A DNA stretch of 64,000 bases from Prostheceraeus crozeri (GCA_907163375.1 CAJQUW010009265.1:62001-126000), one strand, 5' to 3'. Counted from the first letter of the stretch, positions 11,334 through 22,300 are shown. Notes: generated from the letters alone by a model not told the origin. Translations and numbers: made by a program.

Positions 11334-12095
11334 GGTCTCCGTGGCACAGTGGTTCAGTGCTTGGCCTAGCGATCTTTCGGTCCAGAGGTCGAGCCCCGAA
11401 GGTGACATTGGAAGTTGGCAGGAAGGGTATTCGGTCTCCGTGGCACAGTGATTCAGTGCTTGGCCTAGCGATCATTCGGTCCAGATGTCGAGCCCCGAGA
11501 GTGTCATTGGAAGTCGGCAGGAAGGGCATCCGGTCTCCGTGGCACAGTGGTTAAGTGCTTGGCCTAACGATCCTTTGGTGCAGAGGCCGAGACCCGAGAG
11601 TGTCATTGGAAGTCGGCAGGAAGGGCATCCGGTGTCCGTGGCACAGTGGTTAAGTGCTTGGACTAGCGATCATTCGGTCCAGAGGTCGAGCCCCGAGAGT
11701 GTCATTGGAAGTCGGCAGGATGGGCATTCGGTCTCCGTGGCACTGTGGTTAAGTGCTTGGCCTAGCAATCCTTTGGTGCAGAGGTCGAGCCTCGAGAGTG
11801 TCATTGGAAGTCGGCAGGAAGGGTATTCGGTCTCCATGATACGGTGGTTAAATGCTTGGCTAGCAATCATTCGGTCCAGAGGTCGAGCCCCGAAGGTGTC
11901 ATTGGAAGTCGGCAGGAAGGGTATTCGGTCTCCGTGGCACTGTGGTTAAGTGCTTGGCCTAGCAATCCTTTGGTCCAGAGGTCGAGCCTCGAGCGTGTCA
12001 TTGGAAGTCGGCAGGAAGGGCATCCTGATCACATTGCTCCCGAAAAGTCGGACTATGTCAGCACCGTCCAAGCCTCAAGCGGAGCGGTAAAAGGT
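11334..12095 (+). repeat. Tandem array of tRNA-derived SINE heads, 7 units of 99 bp, last one with full SINE body
   Basis: Units begin GGTCTCCGTGGCACAGTGG at 11334, 11433, 11532, 11631, 11730, 11829 and 11927, with a 99-bp period (one 98). Each has a Pol III A box (TGGCACAGTGG) and B box (GGTCGAGCCCC) followed by GTCATTGGAAGTCGGCAGG. Only the last unit runs on into the SINE body (GTCAGCACCGTCCAAGCC, then GGTAAAAGG). Single SINEs of the same family are at 30332-30532 (minus) and 42574-42757. Because 99 is divisible by 3, long spurious ORFs run through the array. It sits in the intron between D2HGDH exon copies 6b and 6c. Confidence 0.85.
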
Positions 12096-12394
12096 TCAGT
12101 TTTTCCACCGAGCTTGAATTCCTCAATGTGCCTACAATGCAGAACGACACACGGTAGGGAGTGATGCAATGACTTGCTTGTAGCGAGTTGACGTCAGTCC
12201 ATTCATCATTGTATCACGTCCAACAGAGAGTCGTAGTGCCGTTGTTCGCGATATCTCATCCAACCATTGATAACAACATCAAACTTATTCTTTGATTCCT
12301 ATGTTACAAGATGCCACACGTTCGGCAACTCAAAACACTATTGTCATTATTATCTAACCGGAGACCTTTCCTGAATATATAAAGGCGGACCTAC

Positions 12395-12578
12395 CGTCAC
12401 CGAGATGTCCATAACCAAAGACTTGTAGGCGCTTTAGTCGATGATCAGATTGGCAAAATTCATCAGTTTCTTCCACTAAGCGATAGAAATCACTCAATCC
12501 TAAGCTGACGTCATACATGAGAAAGGTATTGTTTCGATTACAAGCCTCGGCGATAGATTCACGGACGATCCACATACG
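12395..12578 (-). CDS. D2HGDH: D2HGDH exon 6b (divergent alternative exon)
   Basis: 184 nt, acceptor TCTCCTTCAG, donor GACG|GTAGGT, phase 0 in and 1 out, as in 6a and 6c. It encodes MWIVRESIAEACNRNNTF, then LMYDVSLGLSDFYRLVEE, a CQSDHRL segment and GYGHLGDG. It aligns to the canonical exon through W..RESI.E, YD.S and GHLGDG, but is four codons longer. It replaces the Thr of RESIT by Ala and the Lys of YKYD by Met. The metal-binding His is kept. It is much closer to 6a than to 6c, including the intron bases at the acceptor. No stop or frameshift is present, which argues for selection or very recent origin. Confidence 0.85.
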
Positions 12579-12989
12579 CTGAAGGAGACAAAGTGTTCCT
12601 CAGTACATAGAAATACAACAGTAGACAAGTATGCACATCGGATGCTATACAGTCACGAAATGTTTAATATCCACTGTTTGGTGAATATTTGGTCAAATTT
12701 CTATTTGCATGGATTTTATGGAGTTAATCGGCGGATTTACAGAAGTGCCTGTTTATAGGAGGAAAATCCATTAGAAGAATGATGGCTAGAAATGAAATGT
12801 GATCGACCTCTAAACAGGACTAGCAAGTACAAAAGGGATATCAACTATTAATTTGATTTCACGTAAAAAATGATTATTTGGATCACCATACGTAATACAC
12901 TTATATGCTACAATAAAACCGGGCAATTCATCAATCGTATAGATAGTAAAGCTAGAGATGTCTAAAATTCATTTTTCATCAAATTAGCG

Positions 12990-14190
12990 GAATAAAATTG
13001 TAATACGTCAATTTCAATTCTGCCATTTGCTAGTAACCTCTTGGAGAAGTTTATCAAAAAGTATCTTATTCTGCCGTCCCTCAACCATGAATTAGACTCC
13101 AGGCAGTTTGGGTTTATTGCCAACGGATTCGGCGGTTGCACAAATGCCCTCCTCAGTATTCGCCTGTCCATCCTTGAACATGTTTCCTTGAAGACTTCCA
13201 ATGTCGTCAACGCGCTTACGGTCGATTTTTGGAAGGCTTTCGACACTATAAGTCACCAAACGCTCCTCGATACGTTGCAAACCAAGTTTGAATGCGATCC
13301 CTTCACCCTCCTTCTTGTTTCCAGCTTCCTCTCTGATCGTAAGCAGCGCGTTTGTGTTAATGAGCTTCAAACTCCTTGGAAAGATGTCACCAGTGGTGTC
13401 CCTCAAGGTTCCATTCTTGGCCCCTCCTGTTTATTCCCCTCCTTGACGATTTCCCCTCCCTCAGAAACACCCAGCTTGTTGCTTATGCTGATGACATAAC
13501 CCTCCTGCACATGTGCGACCTCAATTCCCTTAATAGTCTTCAGTCAATACGTTTGTGTCCTGGTCTTGCACCAAGAATTTGACCATAAATGTTGACAAAA
13601 CCAAATCCCTAACCTTCATCCGTACCTCTCCCGCCCCTTTCATTCAACCCCTTCAGATCAATGACATTGCCATTGAGAACGTTTCCTCTTTGAAAATTTT
13701 AGGAGTAATTTTTGAAGCTGATTTGTCATGGAACAGACAGTTTTCCTCGCTGTACTGCAAATGTTGTCACGGCCTGTCACTTGTCAAGAGACTTCGAGCT
13801 AACTCTAGCAACCCTTCTACCATCTGGATAGCCTACTCCTCATTTGTATTCTCCCATATTGCGTTTTGTTGGCCTGTTGTGTGTGATTTGCGTGCTGTGC
13901 ATTTTCAAAAATTGGAGAGATTGGAGCGTGTTGCCCGGCGGTGGGCCGGTATTGTTGACAAGCCACCTCTCAAGGTTTCTTTGCAGAATACATGTATTCG
14001 ATTAATTCACAAAACCGCCAAGAACTGTTTGTGGTTGACACGTATTCGTCATCAACGAGTTCTCCTTCCTAAAAGAAGTTTTGTTAAGTTTTCTTCCTTT
14101 TCGTGAATGATGCCATGATTTACTGTACCACACCCATTGTCATACCGCTCGTTTGTAATGACAAATAAAGCTCTATTACTATTATTATTA
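12990..14190 (+). mobile_element. 5'-truncated Jockey/CR1-like LINE (RT and C-terminus)
   Basis: The frame from 12998 reads ISILPFASNLLEKFIKKY, then FGFIANGFGGCTNALLS, LTVDFWKAFDTISHQ, SGVPQGSILGP, and after one frameshift LVAYADDITLL at about 13475. A second shift leads to 13555-14106 with NLTINVDKTK, LKILGVIF, ARRWAGI and a C-terminal KRSFVKFSS. All are hallmarks of a non-LTR RT and its thumb. It ends in an (ATT)n tail at about 14172-14190. It lies inside the intron between D2HGDH exon copies 6a and 6b, in the opposite orientation to the gene, and has at least two frameshifts. Confidence 0.8.
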
Positions 14191-14194
14191 AAGA

Positions 14195-14546
14195 TTGAAA
14201 TTGAACACATATAACAAAGCGAAGTATGACAATTTAATGAAATTAGTGGCATCTGTTTCCTCTCTACATAAGAACAAAAGAAGTCTCACAAGAAACTATT
14301 GCAGAATGACTGAGTTATTGGCAAAAAAGGAGTGCATATCAAAAAAAATAAGGCACAAAAACATTGTACCATCTGCACAAAACTGCCTAACAAGCATTCT
14401 TGCTCTGACCGGTTTTTAGTCTACAACGTTACCTGTTTACTGTGTAGCGATTTCTACATCGGTCAAACTAACCGACCGTTCACTAATTGGTACCGCGCGA
14501 TATCAACAATAAGAACAAGAAAAGTGCTCTGTATGAATACTTCTGT
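14195..14546 (+). mobile_element. Penelope-like element, GIY-YIG endonuclease part (5' half)
   Basis: The frame near 14332-14520 reads a Cys-rich stretch (CTICTKLPNKHSC), then LVYNVTCLLCSDFYIGQTNRPF. This is the GIY-YIG-type endonuclease core that follows the RT in Penelope-like elements. In the neighbouring frame it continues with DINNKNKKSALYEYF. It is interrupted at 14546 by a LINE tail and resumes at 14865. Confidence 0.65.
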
Positions 14547-14851
14547 GCGGCTGACACACCTGAGGAACCGAATTCAACAGAAGAGGTTTCGATGGTTTGG
14601 TCATGTCAGGAGAGCGGAAGAGAAGGTCATCGGGAGAGTGGAATCCATGAAGGTGGAGGGAAAACGCCCAGTTGGAAGACCAAAGAAATGATGGCGAAAC
14701 TGCGTTCAAGAAGACCTGGCGACCTGGATGCCCTCAACATCAGCGAGCACCTTGCCCAAGATCGGGACCAGTGGAAGCGAGCCATCAAACCCCGTCCAAC
14801 CTAAAGCAATGGGACAAGAAGGACGCAAAACGAGAAGTGAAGTGAAGTGAG
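14547..14851 (+). mobile_element. 5'-truncated RTE-like LINE tail with 13-bp target duplication
   Basis: Encodes only the last 80 or so residues of an RTE-like protein: KRFRWFGHVRRAEEK, VEGKRPVGRPKK, then after a shift ISEHLAQDRDQWKRAI. This is the same tail as the LINE at 2285-5697 but a different copy. It ends in (AGTGA)n. TGAATACTTCTGT flanks it at 14534-14546 and 14852-14864. The insertion splits the Penelope-like GIY-YIG frame, which rejoins as ALYEYFCNSQAGEHVPS when the insert is removed. Confidence 0.85.
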
Positions 14852-14864
14852 TGAATACTTCTGT

Positions 14865-14960
14865 AATTCTCAAGCGGGTGAGCATGTTCCGTCAATAAAT
14901 GATCGGAACATGGATATCGTGGAGGTGCAGAATTAGTGAAGCTTGTCAAATTGACAGATC
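14865..14960 (+). mobile_element. Penelope-like element, GIY-YIG part (3' half)
   Basis: Continues the frame of 14195-14546 after the LINE insertion, reading CNSQAGEHVPSINDRNMDI, consistent with the end of the GIY-YIG domain. Downstream sequence to about 15100 may be its 3' end but is not readable. Confidence 0.55.
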
Positions 14961-15099
14961 AAGACCGGTTGAACCGCAAGCACGAACTACCGAACGTCTA
15001 GCTGCATCAAAACATCTCGGAATCATTGTTATTTAATGCGTTGGAATTGATGACTGCACGGTCCCACCCTCTGATGTGTCTGTGACACAAAGCGCCGGG

Positions 15100-16137
15100 G
15101 GTTTTGCTATATTTTTATCTTGTACATAACTTATCAAAGGCAAATACAAAGAAAGAGTGACTCGGTTGTTTATCGTACAATGCCAGCAAAATATGTTAGT
15201 CCACCTAGCGTTCTCTATACAGATTAAGAAATCATCTTAATGAATTGTCTTGATGAAAACAGTTCAAATATCAGAAGTAGCTCCTTGTGTTTGTGTAAAC
15301 ATTCATAAAGGAGATGTTTATTGATTCACCTCAGAGCACGCAAGCACAAGCTATCCACACACAGGGTAGACACAAAATCAGAAAGGTCGAAAACTCGAAC
15401 ACGGTCTATAATCAATAAAGTTGAAACCGGAGAAATTTTCTATCTAAAAATTGAAATTTGATTTGCAATTGATTTATCCATATTGGCTGCCATTTGCTCA
15501 TTTGGTTTTGGTCGATTTAACACTGAAATGGTCATAGTATCAATACTGATATCAACACAATTGGTGCATGCTTTTTCCAAAGCAGATATCACTTTTTTTG
15601 CCAAATCGGCATCTTGTTACTAAAAGTAGGAGTTTGAAATTTGAAGTCTACGCATATTTAACAAAATGATTTTTGAGTGCCTCCTGTAAATTGATAGTTT
15701 TGATATAACTCCTGCAAACGAATAGGTGCAGGAAAAATATTGTTAGGCATGATAATCTATCCATTCTAAGTTTGTGATTGTAGCAGAAAACTGGCAGTAT
15801 TACTTAAATACCTATTTTTAGTAGTGTTCATAAGCTATCACCATTATTCATGTTATGATTACCAAGATGAAATCAGTGTTCACTTCTCCAACCATTTTTC
15901 AACTGAGAATGCAACTCAATATATAGTTATACTCGCATGCTACTTTCATCATTGTTGCGAGTAATAGAGAAAAAGCATCGATATTGCGCTAGGTCAAACT
16001 CACTTTTTGCCATGGCAGCTATTATGGATAAATTCTGTGATTGAGATGATTGATGTCAATAATTCCCGGCAACCTTTGTGGTCAGAATCACATCCTTGAA
16101 TTCGTTCATTGAATCTGTCAAGGATTTGTCAACCTAC
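15100..16137. other. D2HGDH intron sequence, nothing recognised
   Basis: AT-rich intronic sequence between exon copies 6b and 6a. No coding, repeat or RNA feature that I can support. Confidence 0.4.
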
Positions 16138-16321
16138 CGTCAGCGAGATGTCCAAAACCAGAGACTTGTACGTGTTTTAGGCGATGATCAGATTGGCAAA
16201 ATTTGTCAGTCTCTTCCACTAAACGATAGTAATCACTCAATCCTAGACTGACGTCATACGCGAGGAAGGTACTGTATCGATTACAAGCCTCGGCCATGGA
16301 TTCACGGACGGTCCAAATATG
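16138..16321 (-). CDS. D2HGDH: D2HGDH exon 6a (divergent alternative exon)
   Basis: 184 nt, acceptor TCTCCTTCAG, donor GACG|GTAGGT, phase 0 in and 1 out. It encodes IWTVRESMAEACNRYSTF, then LAYDVSLGLSDYYRLVEE and GFGHLADG. Compared with the canonical exon the substrate-contacting Thr is Ala (SMAEA) and the Lys of YKYD is Ala (LAYD). The GHLGDG glycine after the metal-binding His is also altered (GHLAD). It is first of the three copies in transcript order and differs from 6b by roughly a quarter of residues. It is open and has good splice sites. It could be a mutually exclusive exon, or a duplicated exon on the way to decay. Confidence 0.85.
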
Positions 16322-16499
16322 CTGAAGGAGACAAATCGCTTTGTTTGCAAGAGAGGACATCATCGCACCTTCACCACTGCAATTCAGTGTATCCCTCCAT
16401 ATATACAGTTGTTGCTCCCATTCAATAAAAATACTAGTTAGTATCAATTGCACTGCTTCTAAACTAATGGAATGAGTTATTCGTGGCTAGAGTTCACTC

Positions 16500-17270
16500 T
16501 CCACCTTATTGAATTATTTCCGGAGTTCCTCAAGGATCTGTCATCGGACCGGGTCTGTTTGCCGCTTTTATGAATGACTTATTGATGAACTCAACGGTTC
16601 CTAAAAATGCAGACTTCATCAAAATGTCCATCGAAATAAAACGTTCTGATCCAGAACGGCTATCGCAAGCTTCTTTGAATGCGACTAGTGTTTGTGGTCG
16701 TGAATTAGTGACATTAGTCAACTAATGCGGTGACTAGGTGTTCAAGGAAATGGAAACTGAGTCTGAATCCAGAGAAATGCTCTATTGTCTCTTTCTGTTC
16801 CCGAAATCCTGTTCTGTTCTGCACTTTGGAGGGCAACTCAATCTCACGCCCTGGGTGCATATAACACATTGGGATTCAGAAGATCTTAAAGTGCTGATAT
16901 CTATGTCAAGAGTGTCATCTTTCATGAGACTGACATTCTTTAAGCTCTAAGAAGCGGTCGAATCCCCCCTCACTTTCGACATGGGGGATCCCAGGTTATC
17001 TAAGTTCACCCTCATCTTGAATATGCCGCCCTGCGTGGAATTCGTCGCTACAAACAGACATTCACTTGACCCGGAACGTTCTTGGGTAAACCTCGACAGA
17101 AATTGCAGGAAATGAAGAAAAACTTGCAATTTTCGACAAAATGGTTTGAATTTTAAAATGCTATTTATAGGAACAAGATCAACTTGGAATAAAGAACTGA
17201 TACCAACATCAGAGAGAGCATTCGCGAAATAGGTAAACCCTAATCGCGCTGTCAAATAGGATAATAGTAT
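16500..17270 (+). mobile_element. Decayed LINE RT fragment
   Basis: 16506-16590 reads ISGVPQGSVIGPGLFAAFM, the RT motif B of a CR1/Jockey-type LINE. The YADD motif that should follow is missing. At about 16741-16820 comes KLSLNPEKCSIVSFCSRNP, the motif after the RT palm. The remainder to about 17270 is badly frameshifted. It is intronic in D2HGDH and antisense to it. Confidence 0.65.
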
Positions 17271-17736
17271 ACAAGGTTGGAGGGGTGCAACAGGGTGTGA
17301 GGCGCATTAGCTGATAAATCAAATAAAATTGAACAAATAACAGCCTTGTGTTGATCTAATGTGTTCCTATGAAGTTCAATCGATTTCGGTGGCACTTCCT
17401 TCAAGTAACACAGAGGGCGCGAACGCTCCAATCAGAGATGGAACCGGCAGCAGTTTTCGTTGCCGTTGCCGGTGAATATATTGAGACATGTCACTCAGCA
17501 CCTATTCTTAATATAGCCGCTTGAATGAAATCCTAACAACATGCACCGACATTAGTTGGTGCAAGTTGCTGCAATAAAGCGGCTGTCATCATTTGATTCA
17601 ACTTAATATTGGAGAAGTAATAGAGGGCGCAAACCTTAATTGTGAAAATAAGATAATAAACACGAAAACGTGAACATTTCTTCGATAATAATTCCCAACT
17701 CAGTAATAAATAGTATACAATAAAAGTATGCATCTA

Positions 17737-18456
17737 CAAGGTGTGGCAAAAGTCACTTAAACAGTTTATTATTAGTCAAACAACATTAGGCAATGTGTAC
17801 AACATCATAAATGTTCAAATTGAAGTCCATCAGCTGCAGTACATGAGTCATATCTGTCAACAATGTTTCTGCACACTTTTGACAAACATTCAGAATCTGC
17901 CGGATGCTATCAAATGCTGGGAATGTTTGGTGGCGGTGTTTTGAAGACGGAGTCTTTGACGACTTCCCAAAAGAAGAAGTCCATCGGCGTGATGTCGGGT
18001 GAACGCGGGGCCATTCTACACCTCCACGTCTTCCTATTCACTGATCCCCGAAAGTCGTATCCAAATAATCTCGAACCTTACGTGCAAAATGCGGTGGGCT
18101 CCGTCTTGTTGAAACCATAGAGATCCAAAATTTGTTCGAAATTCCAAAAGTTCGAGTTGAGGAACAACGCAAGATTGGAGCATATCCAAGTAACTGTCGC
18201 CAGTTACAAATCCTTCAAAGAAAAGCGGATCAAGTACTTGACTTGACGATATACCCATACGGCGCCCCATACGATTACACCAGTTTGATTTAATTACGTC
18301 TCAAATGTGACCTGTGGATTAGATGTGTCATAATAGACACAGTAATGTGTCAAAGTAATGATTGCTTGATTAACAATAAACTGCTTTCTATAAATTGGTT
18401 GTGGTGAACAATAAAACGTTTGCTACAAATAGTCCGGTGACTTTTGCCCTACCTTG
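17737..18456 (-). mobile_element. Tc1/mariner-superfamily element, internally deleted, TA target site
   Basis: Terminal inverted repeats CAAGGTGTGGCAAAAGTCAC (17737) and its complement at 18456 (CAAGGTAGGGCAAAAGTCAC when reversed) are flanked by TA (17735-17736 and 18457-18458). The minus strand encodes a transposase piece: SSSQVLDPLFFEGFVTGDSY, then WFQQDGAH at about 18095-18120 (the second catalytic Asp region). After a shift comes DITPMDFFFW near 17955-17990, the third catalytic block. The N-terminal half is absent. It is 720 bp long and intronic in D2HGDH. Confidence 0.85.
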
Positions 18457-18583
18457 TACATCTCAGATGGAAGTTGGTATATTGGACTTATATTCACTGT
18501 GCTATTGACATTTTCCAAGATAAGCCAGGATCCCCTCGTCTAATGAGCACACATTCTCTTGCAGATAATGATATCTATGTAAT

Positions 18584-18797
18584 AAGGTACTAAATACATC
18601 ATAAAACAAGGTACTTAATAAGGTACTAAATATATCATAAAACAGGGTACTTAGTAAGGTACTAAATTAATCATAAAACAAGGTACTTAATAAGGTACTA
18701 AATTAATCAACAAACAAAGTACTTAATAAGGTACTAAATACATCATAAAACAAGGTACTTAACAAGGTACTAAACTAATCAACAAACAAACTAGTAA
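18584..18797. repeat. 36-bp tandem repeat, about 6 units
   Basis: Units beginning AAGGTACTAAAT start at 18584, 18620, 18656, 18692, 18728 and 18764, an exact 36-bp period. Each contains two GGTACT half-units and an ATCATAAAAC or ATCAACAAAC linker. It lies about 115 bp downstream, in transcript direction, of the D2HGDH exon 5 donor. Confidence 0.9.
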
Positions 18798-18912
18798 ATA
18801 CAGCACAATCTTCTCTCGACCTTCATCGGTGTGAGGAAACACGCTATCCTTCTGGATTTTTCAATCTCAGTAAAAGGACGCAAAACAATCGTGCAATTAT
18901 ATAGATATTCAC

Positions 18913-19115
18913 CTGAAGTTGTTGAGAATCCTGAGCGACGGTGCCGTCTGAAATCAAGCCTTTCTCGAGAACCATTTCCAAGAAATTGCTCAGTTTCTCT
19001 TGATCGTGCTCTTCTTGAGAGCCTGAAGTTTCTATCAAAAGATAAAATGGGAACTGATTGGATAATGGACTACGATATCCAAGTTTCTTCTCAACAGTTT
19101 CCAGAGACAGCGAAT
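18913..19115 (-). CDS. D2HGDH: D2HGDH exon 5
   Basis: 203 nt, acceptor CATTTCAG and donor CAG|GTGAAT, phase 1 in and 0 out. It encodes DSLSLETVEKKLGY, FPFYLLIETSGSQEEHD, then LSNFLEMVLEKGLISDGTVA and QDSQQLQ. This matches the FAD-oxidase C-terminal domain region of D2HGDH (FYVLIETSGS... HDxEKL...FLE...G...DGT.A.D in the human enzyme). It joins to exon 4 across an 8.3-kb intron filled by the 32-bp minisatellite, and to one of three exon-6 versions downstream. Confidence 0.92.
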
Positions 19116-19265
19116 CTGAAATGAAACAAAATCTGGAGAGAGGACGTTTGGTTGAATGATGTATTGAGGGGACAATCTTCAAACACAGGAAGAGATTAAT
19201 CACTCTCGTAAGATATTCCGTTCGGATTAATGGTCAAAACTCGGATTACAAGCCTTCGAGACGTT

Positions 19266-19359
19266 GCACTGTTCTCACTTGAATGCTTGCTAACCATGTT
19301 CTTGTGAGACTGGTGGCCTGCTGGGGAGGTGCCACCGCTCTCACTTGAATGATCACTTG
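19266..19359 (-). repeat. Inverted stray units of the 41-bp minisatellite
   Basis: 19266-19306 carries CACTGTTCTCACTTGAATGC followed by TTGCTAACCATG, the reverse complement of the unit repeated at 27787-28937. A second degenerate half-unit (CTCTCACTTGAATGATC) is at 19338-19355. They abut the left edge of the 32-bp array, so the two sides of that array carry the same 41-bp unit in opposite orientations. Confidence 0.85.
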
Positions 19360-19373
19360 TTGGTCTGCTGTCC

Positions 19374-22300
19374 CACCAACGTCCTGCTTCATCGTTGACA
19401 CGATTCACCAACGTTCTGCTGCATCATAGAGATGTCGCACCAACGCTTTTTCTTCACCATAGAGACGCTACACCAACGCTTTGCTTCACCATAGAGACGC
19501 TACACCAACGCTCTTCTTCACCATAGAGACGCTACACCAACGTTCTGCTTCACCATAGAGACGCTACACCAACGCTTTGCTTCACCATAGAGACGCTACA
19601 CCAACGCTTTTCTTCACCATAGAGACGCTACACCAACGCTTTGCTTCACCATAGAGACGCTACACCAACGCTTTGCTTCACCATAGAGACGCTACACCAA
19701 CGCTTTTCTTCACCATAGAGACGTCGCACCAACGCTTTTTCTTCACCATAGAGACGCTACACCAACGCTTTGCTTCATTATTGAGACGCTACACCAACGC
19801 TCTGCTTCATTATTGAGACGCTACACCAACGTTCTGCTTCATTATTGAGACGCTACACCAACGTTCTGCTTCATTATTGAGACGCTACACCAACGTTCTG
19901 CTTCATTATTGAGACGCTACACCAACGTTCTGCTTCATTATTGAGACGCTACACCAACGTTCTGCTTCATTATTGAGACGCTACACCAACGTTCTGCTTC
20001 ATTATTGAGACGCTACACCAACGTTCTGCTTCATTATTGAGACGCTACACCAACGTTCTGCTTCATTATTGAGACGCTACACCAACGTTCTGCTTCATTA
20101 TTGAGACGCTACACCAACGTTCTGCTTCATTATTGAGACGCTACACCAACGTTCTGCTTCATTATTGAGACGCTACACCAACGTTCTGCTTCATTATTGA
20201 GACGCTACACCAACGTTCTGCTTCATTATTGAGACGCTACACCAACGTTCTGCTTCATTATTGAGACGCTACACCAACGTTCTGCTTCATTATTGAGACG
20301 CTACACCAACGTTCTGCTTCATTATTGAGACGCTACACCAACGTTCTGCTTCATTATTGAGACGCTACACCAACGTTCTGCTTCATTATTGAGACGCTAC
20401 ACCAACGTTCTGCTTCATTATTGAGACGCTACACCAACGTTCTGCTTCATTATTGAGACGCTGCACCAACGTTCTGCTTCATTATTGAGACGCTACACCA
20501 ACGTTCTGCTTCATTATTGAGACGCTACACCAACGTTCTGCTTCATTATTGAGACGCTACACCAACGTTCTGCTTCATTATTGAGACGCTACACCAACGT
20601 TCTGCTTCATTATTGAGACGCTACACCAACGTTCTGCTTCATTATTGAGACGCTACACCAACGTTCTGCTTCACCATAGAGACGCTACACCAACGCTTTG
20701 CTTCACTATAGAGACGCTACACCAACGCTTTGCTTCACCATAGAGACGCTACACCAACGCTTTGCTTCACTATAGAGACGCTACACCAACGCTTTGCTTC
20801 ACCATAGAGACGCTACACCAACGCTTTGCTTCACTATAGAGACGCTACACCAACGCTTTGCTTCACCATAGAGACGCTACACCAACGTTCTGCTTCATTA
20901 TTGAGACGCTACACCAACGCTTTGCTTCACCATAGAGACGCTACACCAACCCTTTTTCTTCACCATAGAGACGCTACACCAACGTTCTGCTTCATTATTG
21001 AGACGCTACACCAACGTTCTGCTTCATTATTGAGACGCTACACCAACGTTCTGCTTCATTATTGAGACGCTACACCAACGTCCTGCTTCATTATTGAGAC
21101 GCTACACCAACGTTCTGCTTCATTATTGAGACGCTACACCAACGCTCTTCTTCACCATAGAGACGCTACACCAACGCTTTTCTTCACCATAGAGACGCTA
21201 CACCAACGCTTTGCTTCACCATAGAGACGCTACACCAACGCTTTTTCTTCACCATAGAGACGCTACACCAACGCTCTGCTTCATTATTGAGACGCTACAC
21301 CAACGTTCTGCTTCATTATTGAGACGCTACACCAACGTTCTGCTTCATTATTGAGACGCTACACCAACGCTCTGCTTCATTATTGAGACGCTACACCAAC
21401 GTTCTGCTTCATTATTGAGACGCTACACCAACGTTCTGCTTCATTATTGAGACGCTACACCAACGTTCTGCTTCATTATTGAGACGCTACACCAACGTTC
21501 TGCTTCATTATTGAGACGCTACACCAACGCTCTGCTTCATTATTGAGACGCTACACCAACGTTCTGCTTCATTATTGAGACGCTACACCAACGTTCTGCT
21601 TCATTATTGAGACGCTACACCAACGTTCTGCTTCATTATTGAGACGCTACACCAACGCTCTGCTTCATTATTGAGACGCTACACCAACGTTCTGCTTCAT
21701 TATTGAGACGCTACACCAACGTTCTGCTTCATTATTGAGACGCTACACCAACGCTCTGCTTCATTATTGAGACGCTACACCAACGTTCTGCTTCATTATT
21801 GAGACGCTACACCAACGCTCTGCTTCATTATTGAGACGCTACACCAACGTTCTGCTTCATTATTGAGACGCTACACCAACGTTCTGCTTCATTATTGAGA
21901 CGCTACACCAACGTTCTGCTTCATTATTGAGACGCTACACCAACGTTCTGCTTCATTATTGAGACGCTACACCAACGTTCTGCTTCATTATTGAGACGCT
22001 ACACCAACGTTCTGCTTCATTATTGAGACGCTACACCAACGCTCTGCTTCATTATTGAGACGCTACACCAACGTTCTGCTTCATTATTGAGACGCTACAC
22101 CAACGTTCTGCTTCATTATTGAGACGCTACACCAACGTTCTGCTTCATTATTGAGACGCTACACCAACGTTCTGCTTCATTATTGAGACGCTACACCAAC
22201 GTTCTGCTTCATTATTGAGACGCTACACCAACGTTCTGCTTCATTATTGAGACGCTACACCAACGTTCTGCTTCATTATTGAGACGCTACACCAACGTTC

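Noticed and set aside
11210-11949. ORFs of 114 and 154 codons with repeated SPESVIGSRQEGH-type sequence
   Set aside because: They arise because the SINE-head unit is 99 bp, divisible by three. Both strands and several frames are open, and the sequence is explained by Pol III tRNA-like heads.
11334-12095. Cluster of tRNA genes
   Set aside because: A and B boxes are present but no cloverleaf with paired acceptor stem forms, and the family has a SINE body elsewhere.
20826-21065. 79-codon ORF within the 32-bp array
   Set aside because: A 96-base (three-unit) periodic translation of the minisatellite; it appears wherever no stop occurs and has no gene context. The ORF at 27078-27272 is the same.
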